Part shown: positions 44,265 through 53,702 of the stretch, in pieces
Layout of the letters: each line of letters begins with the position of its first letter
How positions within the stretch are numbered: position 1 is the first letter of the stretch
Source: Marispirochaeta sp963667435
GTDB taxonomy: Bacteria; Spirochaetota; Spirochaetia; JC444; Marispirochaetaceae
Reading direction: 5' to 3'
Assembly: GCA_963667435.1 (NCBI GenBank)
Contig: OY763414.1
Location: forward strand, 3,596,001-3,660,000
DNA: 64,000 nucleotides
Program-made: the position numbers and the translations under genes
Notes under the pieces: generated by a model
Told to the model about the DNA's origin: nothing
Database searches by the model: none
Seen by the model: only the letters and a program-made list of their open reading frames with translations

Positions 44265-44270
44265 TTAACA

Positions 44271-44410
44271 GGTAATAACGGAAATCTGTGAAAATCAGAT
44301 GCGGGCGTGCCGCTGTAAGCGGATGGTTTCTGCCAATATGCCACTGTTGAGATCTATATCAACGGGAAGGCGGTCAGATGACATAATCCGTAAGCCAGAA
44401 GACGATTACC
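44271..44410 (+). ncRNA. Cobalamin (B12) riboswitch
   Basis: Conserved cores are present: GTGAAAATCAGA, the GCCGCTGTAAGCGG segment resembling the CGCxACTGTAA core, GGGAAGGCGG, GATGACATAATCCGTAAG and the B12-box-like AGCCAGAAGAC. The ends pair as a closing P1 helix, GGTAAT (44271-44276) with ATTACC (44405-44410). Cobalamin riboswitches usually turn off downstream genes when B12 is high; here they are a TonB-dependent receptor and tonB. About 150 bases between the aptamer and btuB hold the expression platform. Confidence 0.9.
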
Positions 44411-44559
44411 AGTTATCAGGACGGTCTTACCGTTCAAACATCCTTTTCTCTCACGTACGGGGATCTGGGAATTGAAGAAGACATCTCGAAAAGCGATTCT
44501 TTCTCCTGCCCACCCCTTCCTGACTGAGAATTGAGCAAACGTTACGCAAGGAAGGAAGA

Positions 44560-46533
44560 ATGAAAAAAATTGTAGGTATCCTTTTACTCTTTTTCGCAGC
44601 TGGGGCATTATTTGCTCAAAGCACAGCGGACTTGGAAGTTGTAGTTACGGCTGACAGAAAGGCAACGGAAGAAACTGACACAACAGCCTTTGTGAGTGTA
44701 ATAACAGCTGAAGACATTGTTGAAAGCGGTGCACAGAGCATTGTTGATATATTGGAATCTCTGCCAGGTGTACAGTTTCGTAGTACTTCAGGACCGGCAA
44801 ATGCGCAGATATCTATGTCCGGGTTTGGTGAAAACTCTTTCGGACGAGTTGCTGTGCTTCTGGATGGTCGTCTGCAGAACAACCTTGATATGCAGGGAAT
44901 CAACTGGCAGAATATTCCTCTTGATTCAATTGAGCGAATTGAAGTCCTCCATGGTGGTGGAAGTGTGCTTTATGGAAGTGGTGCTGTCGGTGGTGTGGTA
45001 AATATCATAACGAAAGAGACTGATGCTCCGGTAAGTTTGGAAGCATCCGGTTCGTATGGCAGTTTTATGACCCATAGGGAAAGTGTTTCACTGGGTGCTT
45101 CCAACGATCTTGGAAGCCTTCAGGTTGGCGGAGGCTATTTTTCAACTAATGCTTACCGTGATCGTAATGCCAGTGATAGTGCTGATGCAACTGTTGCAGG
45201 CACACTTTATCCTACCGATGCTCTTAGCTTTGGCTTAAATCTAGATTTGACTCGCAGTTTCTATGAAATGCCGGGTGGTCTGACAGAGGCACAGTTTGAT
45301 GCTGATCCTACTCAGGCAGTGAATCAGGAAGACGAATATTTAGGGTATCAGGTTGGCACATCTGTAACAACAGACTACGCATTAGGGGATAGTGCAGAAG
45401 TGGAATTGCTTCTGGGATATGAATACAAAAATATGGCTGTTGATTTTGCCAGTAGTGGAACATTTACAGACCGGCTTTATAATATTTTTGATGTAAAACC
45501 TAAATTTACCTGGAAATCTGAGTATAAGGATATTCACTATGAACTGGTAAGTGGAATAGATCTACGCAGCTCAGCTCTGGATGTAAAGACCTATAACGAT
45601 GTGGATAGAAATTCTCTCTTCACTACTTACGACGTTTCTCTTATTTCCGGTGGCGGATATATTGATTGTGATGCGGCGTTGCTTTCCACTTTGGGTATTT
45701 CCGGTGGTGTCCGGTACGATTTAGGCCGGATTACTGCGGAAAACCAGGATAAGTCAGTGGATGATTACAACGATCATAACGGGATTGCCTGGTCAGCAGG
45801 GCTACGGTGGAATCCGACAGAGTCCTCCAAGGTATATCTGCGGCATGAGCGTCTATTCCGATACCCCTTTACTGATGAACAGGCTGCTATTTACGGATAT
45901 GGATCTGATGCATTTTATACCGATCTTGAGGCAGAACATGGATACTTGTATGAGGTCGGAGGATATCTTGCATCTGAAAACCTCATGCGTCTCGATCTTC
46001 GTACTTATATGATGGATATGATTAATGAGATTGCATACAATTCAGACACTGGTCTTAATGAGAATCTTGATAATACCCGGCGTCTTGGAATAGAGAGTAC
46101 TCTTACAGTTATGCCTGTTAAGGTTCTAAAGATAGCAACGACCTATGGGTATGTACTTCCATATTTTACTAATGGTTCTAACGATGGGAAGCAGATTCCC
46201 CTGGTTTCGAATCATGAGCTTGAAGGCAGCGTTAAAGCATACCTGCCTTCAAATCTGACCGCAAATGTCGATGCAGAGTATCGAAGCAGTTATTATAAGG
46301 GTGGTGATAACGCTAACAGCCAGCCTCAGGTTGACGGATATCTACTGGTAAATGCCGGAATGGGTTGGACTTACGAAATGAAAAATTCAAGTCTTACACT
46401 CAATCTTGTTATTGAAAATATCCTGGATGTATCCTATTCATCTCTGTCTTATTATAGTGTATGGAGTGGAAACAGCAGTTATTATCCCGGGCAGGGTAGG
46501 GCGATAACTTTTTCCGGTTCATATAAACTATAG
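44560..46533 (+). CDS. btuB: TonB-dependent receptor, probable vitamin B12 transporter
   Basis: 657 residues. Signal peptide 1-19 (ALFAQ). A TonB-box-like stretch TADLEVVVTADR follows, then a plug domain (about 35-145) with SIVDILESLPGVQF, RVAVLLDGRLQNN and IERIEVLHGGGSVLYGSGAVGGVVNIITK. A 22-strand-type barrel ends in RAITFSGSYKL. Cargo is inferred as cobalamin from the upstream B12 riboswitch. The product sits in the outer membrane and needs TonB, encoded 17 bases downstream. Confidence 0.9.
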   Translation: MKKIVGILLLFFAAGALFAQSTADLEVVVTADRKATEETDTTAFVSVITAEDIVESGAQSIVDILESLPGVQFRSTSGPANAQISMSGFGENSFGRVAVLLDGRLQNNLDMQGINWQNIPLDSIERIEVLHGGGSVLYGSGAVGGVVNIITKETDAPVSLEASGSYGSFMTHRESVSLGASNDLGSLQVGGGYFSTNAYRDRNASDSADATVAGTLYPTDALSFGLNLDLTRSFYEMPGGLTEAQFDADPTQAVNQEDEYLGYQVGTSVTTDYALGDSAEVELLLGYEYKNMAVDFASSGTFTDRLYNIFDVKPKFTWKSEYKDIHYELVSGIDLRSSALDVKTYNDVDRNSLFTTYDVSLISGGGYIDCDAALLSTLGISGGVRYDLGRITAENQDKSVDDYNDHNGIAWSAGLRWNPTESSKVYLRHERLFRYPFTDEQAAIYGYGSDAFYTDLEAEHGYLYEVGGYLASENLMRLDLRTYMMDMINEIAYNSDTGLNENLDNTRRLGIESTLTVMPVKVLKIATTYGYVLPYFTNGSNDGKQIPLVSNHELEGSVKAYLPSNLTANVDAEYRSSYYKGGDNANSQPQVDGYLLVNAGMGWTYEMKNSSLTLNLVIENILDVSYSSLSYYSVWSGNSSYYPGQGRAITFSGSYKL

Positions 46534-46550
46534 GTGCGTAATAGGAGAGA

Positions 46551-47237
46551 ATGAACCAGTATACAAAGCGTCTGGGGCGTGCAACTGCCGCCTCAGGTGT
46601 ACTCAACATTTTTATTCTTTCCGCTATTCTATATTTTTCTGCTTCGACAGGTATGCCGCAGTCCAGTCGGATCTTGGCGACGAGCAGTTTTTCTACGCGA
46701 ATAAATCTTACACCGGCTGAAAACAGCCTCAGAAATTGTACGGTGGAAACCGTCACACCATTCTCTGGTGTGACGGCTCCGGCACAACCAATGGCGCCGA
46801 AGGTTAGCGAGCCGGAAGCTGAAGTCAAACACAATACAAAGGAGCCGAAAGGTTCGGGCGATATTGTCCCGGTGGTAACTGAATCTCTGGTTTTCGAGGA
46901 TTTCTCCTCCAAGGAAGTAGAGGCGGCGGGAACAGTTCGTGTACCTACTGCTCAGGAGCGTAAGGAAGCTTTTCTACTGTATCTGCGCGATCTTATAACA
47001 CAAAACCAGAAATACCCTTTCCGAGCCCGCAATCGAGGTATTGAAGGTACTGTGATCTTATCCTTATCAATAGACATCGCCGGTAATCTTCTATCCTGTG
47101 AGATAACGGACAGTTCCGGGAGTTCAACCCTCGACCGTGCGGCAACCCGCCTGCTCAAGGAAATCTTTCCTGTTGCTGACCCACCGGGAGAGTATCTTTT
47201 TTGTTCCATTTCTGTCACGTACGAACTGCAATCGTAA
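46551..47237 (+). CDS. tonB: TonB energy transducer
   Basis: 228 residues. One N-terminal membrane helix (about 11-31), a spacer (about 45-130), and a TonB C-terminal domain (about 140-228) with the YP motif (NQKYPFRARNRGIEGTVILSL) and SGSSTLDRAATRLLKEIFP. It carries energy to BtuB. No ExbB/ExbD is next to it; the set at 4250-5265 could serve (inference). It is distinct from the TonB-like protein at 5269. Confidence 0.88.
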   Translation: MNQYTKRLGRATAASGVLNIFILSAILYFSASTGMPQSSRILATSSFSTRINLTPAENSLRNCTVETVTPFSGVTAPAQPMAPKVSEPEAEVKHNTKEPKGSGDIVPVVTESLVFEDFSSKEVEAAGTVRVPTAQERKEAFLLYLRDLITQNQKYPFRARNRGIEGTVILSLSIDIAGNLLSCEITDSSGSSTLDRAATRLLKEIFPVADPPGEYLFCSISVTYELQS

Positions 47238-47287
47238 CCTTGAACTGTTTACCTTTTATGGCTGATATTGATGCGTTACGGATTGGA

Positions 47288-47400
47288 GGGGCGCCTTAAG
47301 GCGGTGCGGAGCACGGAACCCCCGCAAAGCCGGACCCGACCACATGCTTAAGCATGTGGCGTGCCGCACAATCGAAGATTGTGCGGTCGGGGAACGCCCG
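47288..47400 (+). repeat. Highly structured palindromic element
   Basis: Several perfect inverted repeats lie in 113 bases: CGCCTTAAGGCG (47292-47303), CCACATGCTTAAGCATGTGG (47340-47359) and CCGCACAATC-GAA-GATTGTGCGG (47364-47386). The last two are enclosed by CCCGA (47335-47339)/TCGGG (47387-47391), and the whole could be closed by GGGCG (47289-47293)/CGCCC (47395-47399), competing with the first palindrome. No open frame of note. Could be a dispersed palindromic repeat, a structured RNA or a terminator complex after tonB. Confidence 0.7.
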
Positions 47401-47425
47401 GAAGATAGTGAAAAGCTGTATCCCA

Positions 47426-47454
47426 TTGACAGAGCAGTATATAAGGCGTACTCT
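47426..47454 (+). promoter_or_regulatory. Candidate prfC promoter
   Basis: A perfect TTGACA (47426-47431), a 17-base spacer and TACTCT (47449-47454), 44 bases before the prfC start. Confidence 0.4.
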
Positions 47455-47497
47455 ATGCACTACCTCAGAACCTGAATCCCTATAGGTACGTATTATT

Positions 47498-49135
47498 ATG
47501 CCGAATCACACCGCAGATAGCGACAGTGGAGTTAAGACTCCGCTACAGCAGGAAATAGATAAACGACTCACATTTGCCATCATCTCTCACCCGGATGCGG
47601 GGAAGACCACTATTACCGAGAAGCTGCTGCTTTTTGGAGGTGCAATTCACATGGCCGGGGCGGTTAAGAGCAAGAAGAATGCCCGGCAGACGGTTTCCGA
47701 CTTTATGAAGATGGAGCAGGAGAGGGGAATTTCAATTTCCACTTCCGTTATGGGCTTTCATTACCGGGACCGCCTGGTGAATCTTCTGGACACTCCGGGG
47801 CATGCCGACTTTTCCGAGGACACCTACCGGACTCTGACGGCTGTGGACTCGGTACTGATGGTGATTGACTCGGTGAAGGGTGTTGAGGAACGGACAAGGA
47901 AGCTCTGCGAGGTCTGTAAGATGCGCAGGACTCCGATTATCACTTTCCTGAACAAGTTTGACCGGGAAGGCAAGGAAGCCATTGAGCTTCTGGATGAGGT
48001 TGAGGCTGAGCTGAACATTAAGGCCTGCCCCATGAGCTGGCCGGTGGGACAGGGAAACTCTTTTAAAGGTGTTTACAGTATCTACGAGAAGAAGTTGATT
48101 CTGTTTAAACCCCACGATGTGCAGCAGGTTGAGAGTTCCATCGAGATAAAGAGTCTGGATGATCCTCTTCTGGACGAGAAGCTTGGTTCTCTTGCGGACA
48201 AGCTGCGGGAAGAACTGGACCTTGTTTTGGGGGTTTACCCGGAGTTTAATCTAAATGAGTACCTGGCCGGGACCATTACGCCGACTTTTTTCGGTTCTGC
48301 TTTGAACAATTTCGGTGTCCGGGAGCTTCTGGATGCCTTTATTGATATTGCACCGGCTCCCCGGAGTCAGGAGGCGAAGGAACGGGTGGTTGCACCCGGG
48401 GAGGAGAAGTTCTCCGGGCTGATTTTCAAGATTCACGCCAACCTGGACCCTAACCACCGGGACCGGATTGCCTTTATGCGCATCTGTTCCGGTACTTTTG
48501 AGCGGAACAAGCTGTATCATCATGTACGGTCAGGGAAAAGTTTCCGCTCCGCCAATCCCACGGCTTTTATGGCACAGGACCGGAGCATTATCGACAATGC
48601 CTTTCCCGGGGATATTATCGGTCTGCATGATACAGGAACTCTGAAGATCGGCGATACCATAACCGAGGGCGAGAGCCTTGAGTATACCGGGATTCCCAGT
48701 TTTGCTCCCCAGATTTTCCGGCAGGTGATAAATCTTGAGCCCATGCGCAGCAAGCAGCTGAACAAGGGGCTTGAGCAGCTTACCGAAGAGGGAGTTGCCC
48801 AGCTCTTTATAAAGGAGCACACCCAGGACAAGCTGTTGGGCGTTGTCGGTATGCTCCAGTTTGAGGTTATTGCCCACCGCCTGCAGGAGGAGTACAAAGC
48901 CTCGGTGCGTTTTGAGCCGGTTGAATATGGCGGTGCTGCCTGGATAGATGCAGATAACGAGAAGACCCTGAATGAATTCCTGCGTTTTCATGGTAATAAT
49001 GTTGCTTTTGACCGGGATGAGGAACGGGTGTTTCTCTACCGCAACCAGTGGGTGGCAGCCCGTGCCATGGATGAGAATCCGGGGATACGCTTCTATTTTA
49101 CTTCGGATAAAAAAGAGCTGCTGAAGGCCCATTAG
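47498..49135 (+). CDS. prfC: Peptide chain release factor 3
   Basis: 545 residues. GTPase motifs: P-loop SHPDAGKTTITE, switch 1 RQTVSDFMKMEQERGISI, DTPGHADFSEDTYR and NKFDREGKE. Domain II and the RF3 C-terminal region are full length, with GGAAWIDADNEKTLNEF near the end. RF3 recycles RF1/RF2 after termination using GTP. It is monocistronic, flanked by the structured element upstream. Confidence 0.95.
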   Translation: MPNHTADSDSGVKTPLQQEIDKRLTFAIISHPDAGKTTITEKLLLFGGAIHMAGAVKSKKNARQTVSDFMKMEQERGISISTSVMGFHYRDRLVNLLDTPGHADFSEDTYRTLTAVDSVLMVIDSVKGVEERTRKLCEVCKMRRTPIITFLNKFDREGKEAIELLDEVEAELNIKACPMSWPVGQGNSFKGVYSIYEKKLILFKPHDVQQVESSIEIKSLDDPLLDEKLGSLADKLREELDLVLGVYPEFNLNEYLAGTITPTFFGSALNNFGVRELLDAFIDIAPAPRSQEAKERVVAPGEEKFSGLIFKIHANLDPNHRDRIAFMRICSGTFERNKLYHHVRSGKSFRSANPTAFMAQDRSIIDNAFPGDIIGLHDTGTLKIGDTITEGESLEYTGIPSFAPQIFRQVINLEPMRSKQLNKGLEQLTEEGVAQLFIKEHTQDKLLGVVGMLQFEVIAHRLQEEYKASVRFEPVEYGGAAWIDADNEKTLNEFLRFHGNNVAFDRDEERVFLYRNQWVAARAMDENPGIRFYFTSDKKELLKAH

Positions 49136-49258
49136 TCGGGTTAAGCAGTATCTTTATTATAGACATCTTTAAAAAGCACGGTAACAAACCGGTTTTTAGG
49201 GGTGTTTTTGTATAGAAAGTTTTAACGGTAAGGAAAGGGAAACCACAGGAGGAATTCC

Positions 49259-49582
49259 ATGAAACATACAGACATCATGCGCATGGAGCGCGAAAAACGG
49301 AGGGCTGAAAAAAAGGCCGACAGGCTTATGAAAGGCGGGGTAGATGCCCGTTCGGTGAAAGATTTTATTGACGAACTGCATGATCTCTTCTTTTTCGATG
49401 AGACCAAGATCTACAACATTAAGGATAATGTTGAGATTATGGAACTCTTTGAAGACATGATGGAGGAGATTCCCGATAAGCAGTGGGATAATGTTCTTCG
49501 CAAGGCAATCAGAAAGGCAAAGGTTGCCCAGAAAGACGAGGCCTACAACGAGCTGAAGGCTATTTTCGACGAGCTGAGCTGA
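49259..49582 (+). CDS. Small charged protein of unknown function, 107 aa
   Basis: 107 residues, ATG preceded by CAGGAGGAATTCC, one of the best RBSs in the window. Almost all helical and highly charged (MRMEREKRRAEKKADRLMKG, EIMELFEDMMEEIPDKQWDN). No Cys and no membrane helix. Not recognised. It stands alone between prfC and the convergent rlmI-like gene. The 123-base gap before it is AT-rich with no firm promoter. Confidence 0.7.
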   Translation: MKHTDIMRMEREKRRAEKKADRLMKGGVDARSVKDFIDELHDLFFFDETKIYNIKDNVEIMELFEDMMEEIPDKQWDNVLRKAIRKAKVAQKDEAYNELKAIFDELS

Positions 49583-49613
49583 TATTATCGGTAGAAAGCA
49601 GAGACCGAAAGTA

Positions 49614-50807
49614 TCACCGTATCTGCAAGAGCAGACCTTTCAGGTATTCACCTTCCGGCTGAAAGATATTGATTGGATGATCAGCCGGTTGGGTGAGTCT
49701 TCCCAGCACCCGGATGCTGCGGCCCGCTTCTATGGCCGCGGCCCGGACTGCTCCTTCAAAAAGTTCCTGACCGACAACCTGACTGCATGAGAAGGTAAGC
49801 ACCAGTCCTCCCTCAGGGATAACCCCGAAGGCGGCCTGATTAAGCCGTTTATACCCCTGTACCGCCTGGTGACGGGCGCTTTTATGCTTGGCGAATGCCG
49901 GCGGATCCAGAATTATAAGATCAAATTCACTGCCTCTGTCCCTGAGCACGGGGTACACCTCGCTGCGTGCGCTCTCGTGGCGGTCTGCACCGCTGTTGAG
50001 CTTGAGATTCTCTTCCAGCATATCCATGGCGTGGGCCGAGGAGTCTACTGAGAGAACTTTCTCTGCACCCGATTTTAGGGCGTAGATGGAGAAGCCACCG
50101 GAGTAGCTGAAGGCATTAAGCACGCTCTTTCCCTTTGCCAGGCTGCCCAGGAGGGTACGGTTGTCCCGCTGATCCAGAAAGAAACCGGTTTTCTGTCCTT
50201 CCTCCCAGTTTACCCGGAAAGTATGGCCGTTTTCCTGTATCTCCGCTGTGGGGAAGGGTTCTCCGGCTGTGTAGAGGTAGCGGTTCTCGATGTCTCCCAG
50301 CTTTCGTCCTCCCAGGGTTCCTGCGGATTTGTCGTAGACCTGTTTCAGATCCGGGCCGATAACTTCTTTCAGGCAGTCTGCGATTATTTCACTGCTTCGG
50401 TAGATCCCATAGCTGTGGGCCTGGATAACCGCAGTGCCATTGTACCAGTCGATTATTAATCCGGGGATACCGTCACCGTCGCCGTGAACAATACGGAAGG
50501 CGTTGGTCTTCTCCGAGCTTGTGAGCCCAAGGGATTGCCGCAGTCTCCAGGCTTCTGTGAGTTTGTGCAGGAACAGTTCCCGGTTAACCGGTGCTCCTTT
50601 AAAGCTCAGGATGCGGACGGCGATACTGCCACCTTCCCAGAAACCGGTGCCCAGGAGGTCCCCGTTGGCGGCTCGTACTTCTATTGTGTCGCCGGGTTCC
50701 GGGGTTCCTTCAATTCTGTGTACTGCTCCAGAGAATATCCAGGGGTGAAAGCGGCGCACCGAAGCGTCTTTGCCCTTTTTTAGGATGAGTTTACTGTTGT
50801 CGCTCAT
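49614..50807 (-). CDS. rlmI: Class I rRNA large-subunit methyltransferase (RlmI type)
   Basis: 397 residues. N-terminal PUA domain (1-75, RFHPWIFSGAVHRIEG). The middle region holds FFLDQRDNR, SAM-binding VLNAFSYSGGFSIYAL and the catalytic-type LIILDPPAFAKHK. RlmI methylates C1962 of 23S rRNA in E. coli; the site is inferred. On the minus strand, 35 bases after the rel stop. Confidence 0.88.
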   Translation of the reverse strand: MSDNSKLILKKGKDASVRRFHPWIFSGAVHRIEGTPEPGDTIEVRAANGDLLGTGFWEGGSIAVRILSFKGAPVNRELFLHKLTEAWRLRQSLGLTSSEKTNAFRIVHGDGDGIPGLIIDWYNGTAVIQAHSYGIYRSSEIIADCLKEVIGPDLKQVYDKSAGTLGGRKLGDIENRYLYTAGEPFPTAEIQENGHTFRVNWEEGQKTGFFLDQRDNRTLLGSLAKGKSVLNAFSYSGGFSIYALKSGAEKVLSVDSSAHAMDMLEENLKLNSGADRHESARSEVYPVLRDRGSEFDLIILDPPAFAKHKSARHQAVQGYKRLNQAAFGVIPEGGLVLTFSCSQVVGQELFEGAVRAAAIEAGRSIRVLGRLTQPADHPINIFQPEGEYLKGLLLQIR

Positions 50808-50842
50808 TGCAAAATTCCTTTGTCTGTCGCTGCAGCTTGCAG

Positions 50843-52897
50843 CTATTGAATATTCATTACCGAGGGAATAGTGCGGATACTCTTAAGAACTGTTTTGAAG
50901 TCCTCTTTCCTGTCCAGTTCCATGGTGAAAAAGCCGGTAAGGTTTCCCCTGTCGTTTTCTTCCACCTTTCCCTCTATGAGATGGCCTTTGTATTTGCGTA
51001 CCGCCCCTTCAATTTCCGAGAATAGATCCGAGGTCATTCTGGCGGTAATCTGAAAGCGGCGTGTTGCCCTGGGGGTAGATGCTTCCCATTCCACTTCAAC
51101 ACTGCGTTCTTCAAACTCGTTTATGCCCGAAAGGTTGGGGCAGTCCTTCCTGTGAACAATGATTCCCCGTCCCCGGGAGATATAGCCGATAATCTCATCT
51201 CCGGTTGTGGGCATGCAGCACTTTGCCATGGTGATCATCATGTTACGCTCACCGCCGATTTTGAAGGCTACCTTGGACTGGTCGACAATCTGCTTGATAA
51301 CTGCTTCGGTTGTTTCCGGTGATTTTTCTTCTTCCGCCGGTGCTGGTGTTTCCGGCTCCAGCCGCTTTTTTGCGATTATATTCTTGTCTATTATCAGACT
51401 GTCATCGTGAGCATTGAGCCAGTGTCGAATTTTCCCCTTGGCCCTGGAGGTTTTTGCAAACTTCAGCCAGTTAACGTGGGGGTGGGCGGTGTTGTTGGTC
51501 ATGATATCCACCACCTGAGTATTCTTCAGCTCCGTGTTGAGGGAGATGATTGAACCGTCGGCTTTGGCGCCCAGACAGTGGTGGCCCACTTCGGTGTGGA
51601 TATGGTAGGCGAAGTCCAGAGCGGTTGCACCCTTGGGGAGTTCGATGATGTCCCCCCCGGGGGTGAACACGTAGATGGTGTCCCGGAGGAGTTCGCTTTT
51701 AATCTCCGTAAGGAATTCTGATGAGGTGTATCCCTTGCCGTTGAGGCTTTTCAGTTTGCTGATGATGGCAAGATCTGCATGCTGGATACGGTCTTTGTTC
51801 TGTCCTCGTTTATATGCCCAGTGGGCGGCAATACCCATTTCGGCCGTGGCATGCATGCTGTGTGTACGGATCTGTATTTCTATCTGCTTGCCTCCCCAGC
51901 ACATTACCGTGGTGTGAAGGCTCTGATACTGGTTTGATTTTGGCATGGCTATATAGTCTTTAAAGCGGCCTTCGATGGGCGGCCATAGTTTATGCACCAG
52001 CCCTAAGAGGGTATAGCATTCGCTGGTGGTTTCGCAGAGGATGCGCAGTCCCAGAAGGTCATGGATTTCGTTGAAGCTTTTCTGCCGGCGGCGCATTTTC
52101 ATATAAATAGAGTAGAAGTGCTTTGCCCGGCTGTAGACGTCTATTTTTATGCCCTCTTTGCTGGCCTGCTGCTGGATTGTGCGTTCCACTTTCTTGAGAT
52201 AGTCTGCCCGCTTCCGTTTCTTTTCGGTCATGGCCTCTTTTATCTGATTGTAAACCTCTGGGTGCAGGTGTTTGAGGGCCAGGTCTTCCAGTTCTATCTT
52301 CATCCAGGATATACCGAGTCGGTCTGCAAGGGGGGCGTAGATATCCAGACACTCCTGGGCTATGCGTTTCCTCTTTTCTTCCGGCAGGTACTCCAGGGTG
52401 CTCATGTTGTGGAGCTTGTCTGCAAGTTTGATCAGTATTACCCGGATGTCTTTGGTCATGGCAAAGAGCATTTTGCGGATGGTCTCCGCTCCCTGAACGC
52501 TTTTGCTCTTTGCCCGCATGATTGAGATCTTGGTTACACCGTTAACCAGAGAGACAACTTCCTTGCCGAAGCGTCGCTGCATCTCTTTCTTCGAGCCCTC
52601 GGTGTCTTCCAGTACATCATGCAGCAGAGCGGCAATGATAGCCTCACAGTCCATTTCAAGCTGGATGAGGATCTCCGCTACATGCAGGGGGTGGACATAG
52701 TAGGGCTCTCCGGAAGCTCTTTTCTGATCGCCGTGGAGTTCGTTCCCCCACTCAACAGCTTCAATTATTTTGTCCTGCTCTTTTTCCGAGTAACGTTCCA
52801 GTTTTTGACGAAACTGCTGAATTTGTGCTTCCATGATTCTTTTATTCTGCTCTCCGGTAACCTTATCTACAACCACGGGCATCTCTCGGCCGTCCAC
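50843..52897 (-). CDS. rel: Bifunctional (p)ppGpp synthetase/hydrolase (Rel/SpoT)
   Basis: 684 residues. HD hydrolase (PYYVHPLHVAEILIQLE and ALLHDVLEDT), synthetase (KHFYSIYMKMRRRQKSF, PKSNQYQSLHTTVM), TGS (TIYVFTPGGDIIELPKGATA), and C-terminal zinc-finger and ACT domains. An intact HD plus the basic synthetase loop RRRQKS suggests both activities. It sets the stringent response. Start uncertain: a GTG at 52897 overlaps prmC by 35 bases, while ATG 52834 (MEAQIQQF) avoids overlap but has a distant GGAG. Confidence 0.93.
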   Translation of the reverse strand: MDGREMPVVVDKVTGEQNKRIMEAQIQQFRQKLERYSEKEQDKIIEAVEWGNELHGDQKRASGEPYYVHPLHVAEILIQLEMDCEAIIAALLHDVLEDTEGSKKEMQRRFGKEVVSLVNGVTKISIMRAKSKSVQGAETIRKMLFAMTKDIRVILIKLADKLHNMSTLEYLPEEKRKRIAQECLDIYAPLADRLGISWMKIELEDLALKHLHPEVYNQIKEAMTEKKRKRADYLKKVERTIQQQASKEGIKIDVYSRAKHFYSIYMKMRRRQKSFNEIHDLLGLRILCETTSECYTLLGLVHKLWPPIEGRFKDYIAMPKSNQYQSLHTTVMCWGGKQIEIQIRTHSMHATAEMGIAAHWAYKRGQNKDRIQHADLAIISKLKSLNGKGYTSSEFLTEIKSELLRDTIYVFTPGGDIIELPKGATALDFAYHIHTEVGHHCLGAKADGSIISLNTELKNTQVVDIMTNNTAHPHVNWLKFAKTSRAKGKIRHWLNAHDDSLIIDKNIIAKKRLEPETPAPAEEEKSPETTEAVIKQIVDQSKVAFKIGGERNMMITMAKCCMPTTGDEIIGYISRGRGIIVHRKDCPNLSGINEFEERSVEVEWEASTPRATRRFQITARMTSDLFSEIEGAVRKYKGHLIEGKVEENDRGNLTGFFTMELDRKEDFKTVLKSIRTIPSVMNIQ

Positions 52898-53693
52898 TTA
52901 AGTCTTTTATTATTTCGACATCCCGGTAGCCGTACTTGATCATGGTATCTGCAATACGTGGTACCAGTGTCGGCGATGCCTCTACTATAAGATAACCATT
53001 CTCGACTAGACGATCCATACTCTCTGTCAAAAGCCGGGGGATGAGGTCGAAGCCGTCTTCGCCGCCATCAAGAGCTAAAACCGGTTCCGGCCAGCCCCTG
53101 TTGATCATACCCTCCACGTATTCATGCTCCACGTAGGGCGGGTTGCAGGTTATCAGGTCGAAGGGGCCTTCCACAGCATAGAGAATATCGCTTACCACCG
53201 ATGGGATGGGCATTTTCAGGAGCGAACGGAAGTTGAAGTCTGCCACTTCCAGGGCGGCGGGGGAAATGTCGGAAACGGATATTTCCAGACCGGGTATTTC
53301 CGACTTCAGGGCGGCGGCGATGCAGCCACTGCCGGTGCAGCTGTCGTGAACCCGGCTGAACCGCGGATTTTCCCGCAGTATACGCAGGGCCTCCTCCACC
53401 AGCACCTCGGTATCCGGTCGGGGCACCAGCACCCTGGAGTCCACATAGAATTCCATGTCCCAGAACTCCTTACGGTTGCGGATGTAGGAGACCGGTTCTC
53501 CTTTCAGCCGCCGTTTAAGAAGTTCCCGGAAAAAGCCTTCGGTAATCATGGGGACTTCGTCGGGAAGACTTGCCAGAAGCCGTTCCTTGGATACTCCTGT
53601 TGCATGGGCCAGCAGGACCAGAGCATCGAGATAAGGAGAATCTACTGTCGCCAGTTCAGTGCTGGCGGATTGGAGCAGATCGCGGAATGTCAT
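52863..53693 (-). CDS. prmC: Release-factor glutamine methyltransferase
   Basis: 276 residues. N-terminal helical domain (1-75), then the class I SAM fold with DSCTGSGCIAAAL and the signature DLITCNPPYVEHEYV. It methylates the GGQ glutamine of RF1/RF2. Directly follows prfA (9-base gap), the usual enzyme-substrate arrangement. It overlaps the probable rel start. Confidence 0.93.
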   Translation of the reverse strand: MTFRDLLQSASTELATVDSPYLDALVLLAHATGVSKERLLASLPDEVPMITEGFFRELLKRRLKGEPVSYIRNRKEFWDMEFYVDSRVLVPRPDTEVLVEEALRILRENPRFSRVHDSCTGSGCIAAALKSEIPGLEISVSDISPAALEVADFNFRSLLKMPIPSVVSDILYAVEGPFDLITCNPPYVEHEYVEGMINRGWPEPVLALDGGEDGFDLIPRLLTESMDRLVENGYLIVEASPTLVPRIADTMIKYGYRDVEIIKDLSGRPRDARGCR

Positions 53694-53702
53694 GATTCGT
53701 AA

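Noticed and set aside
47340..47359. 20-base palindrome as an insertion-sequence end
   Set aside because: No transposase, target duplication or partner inverted repeat nearby; kept as a structured element instead.
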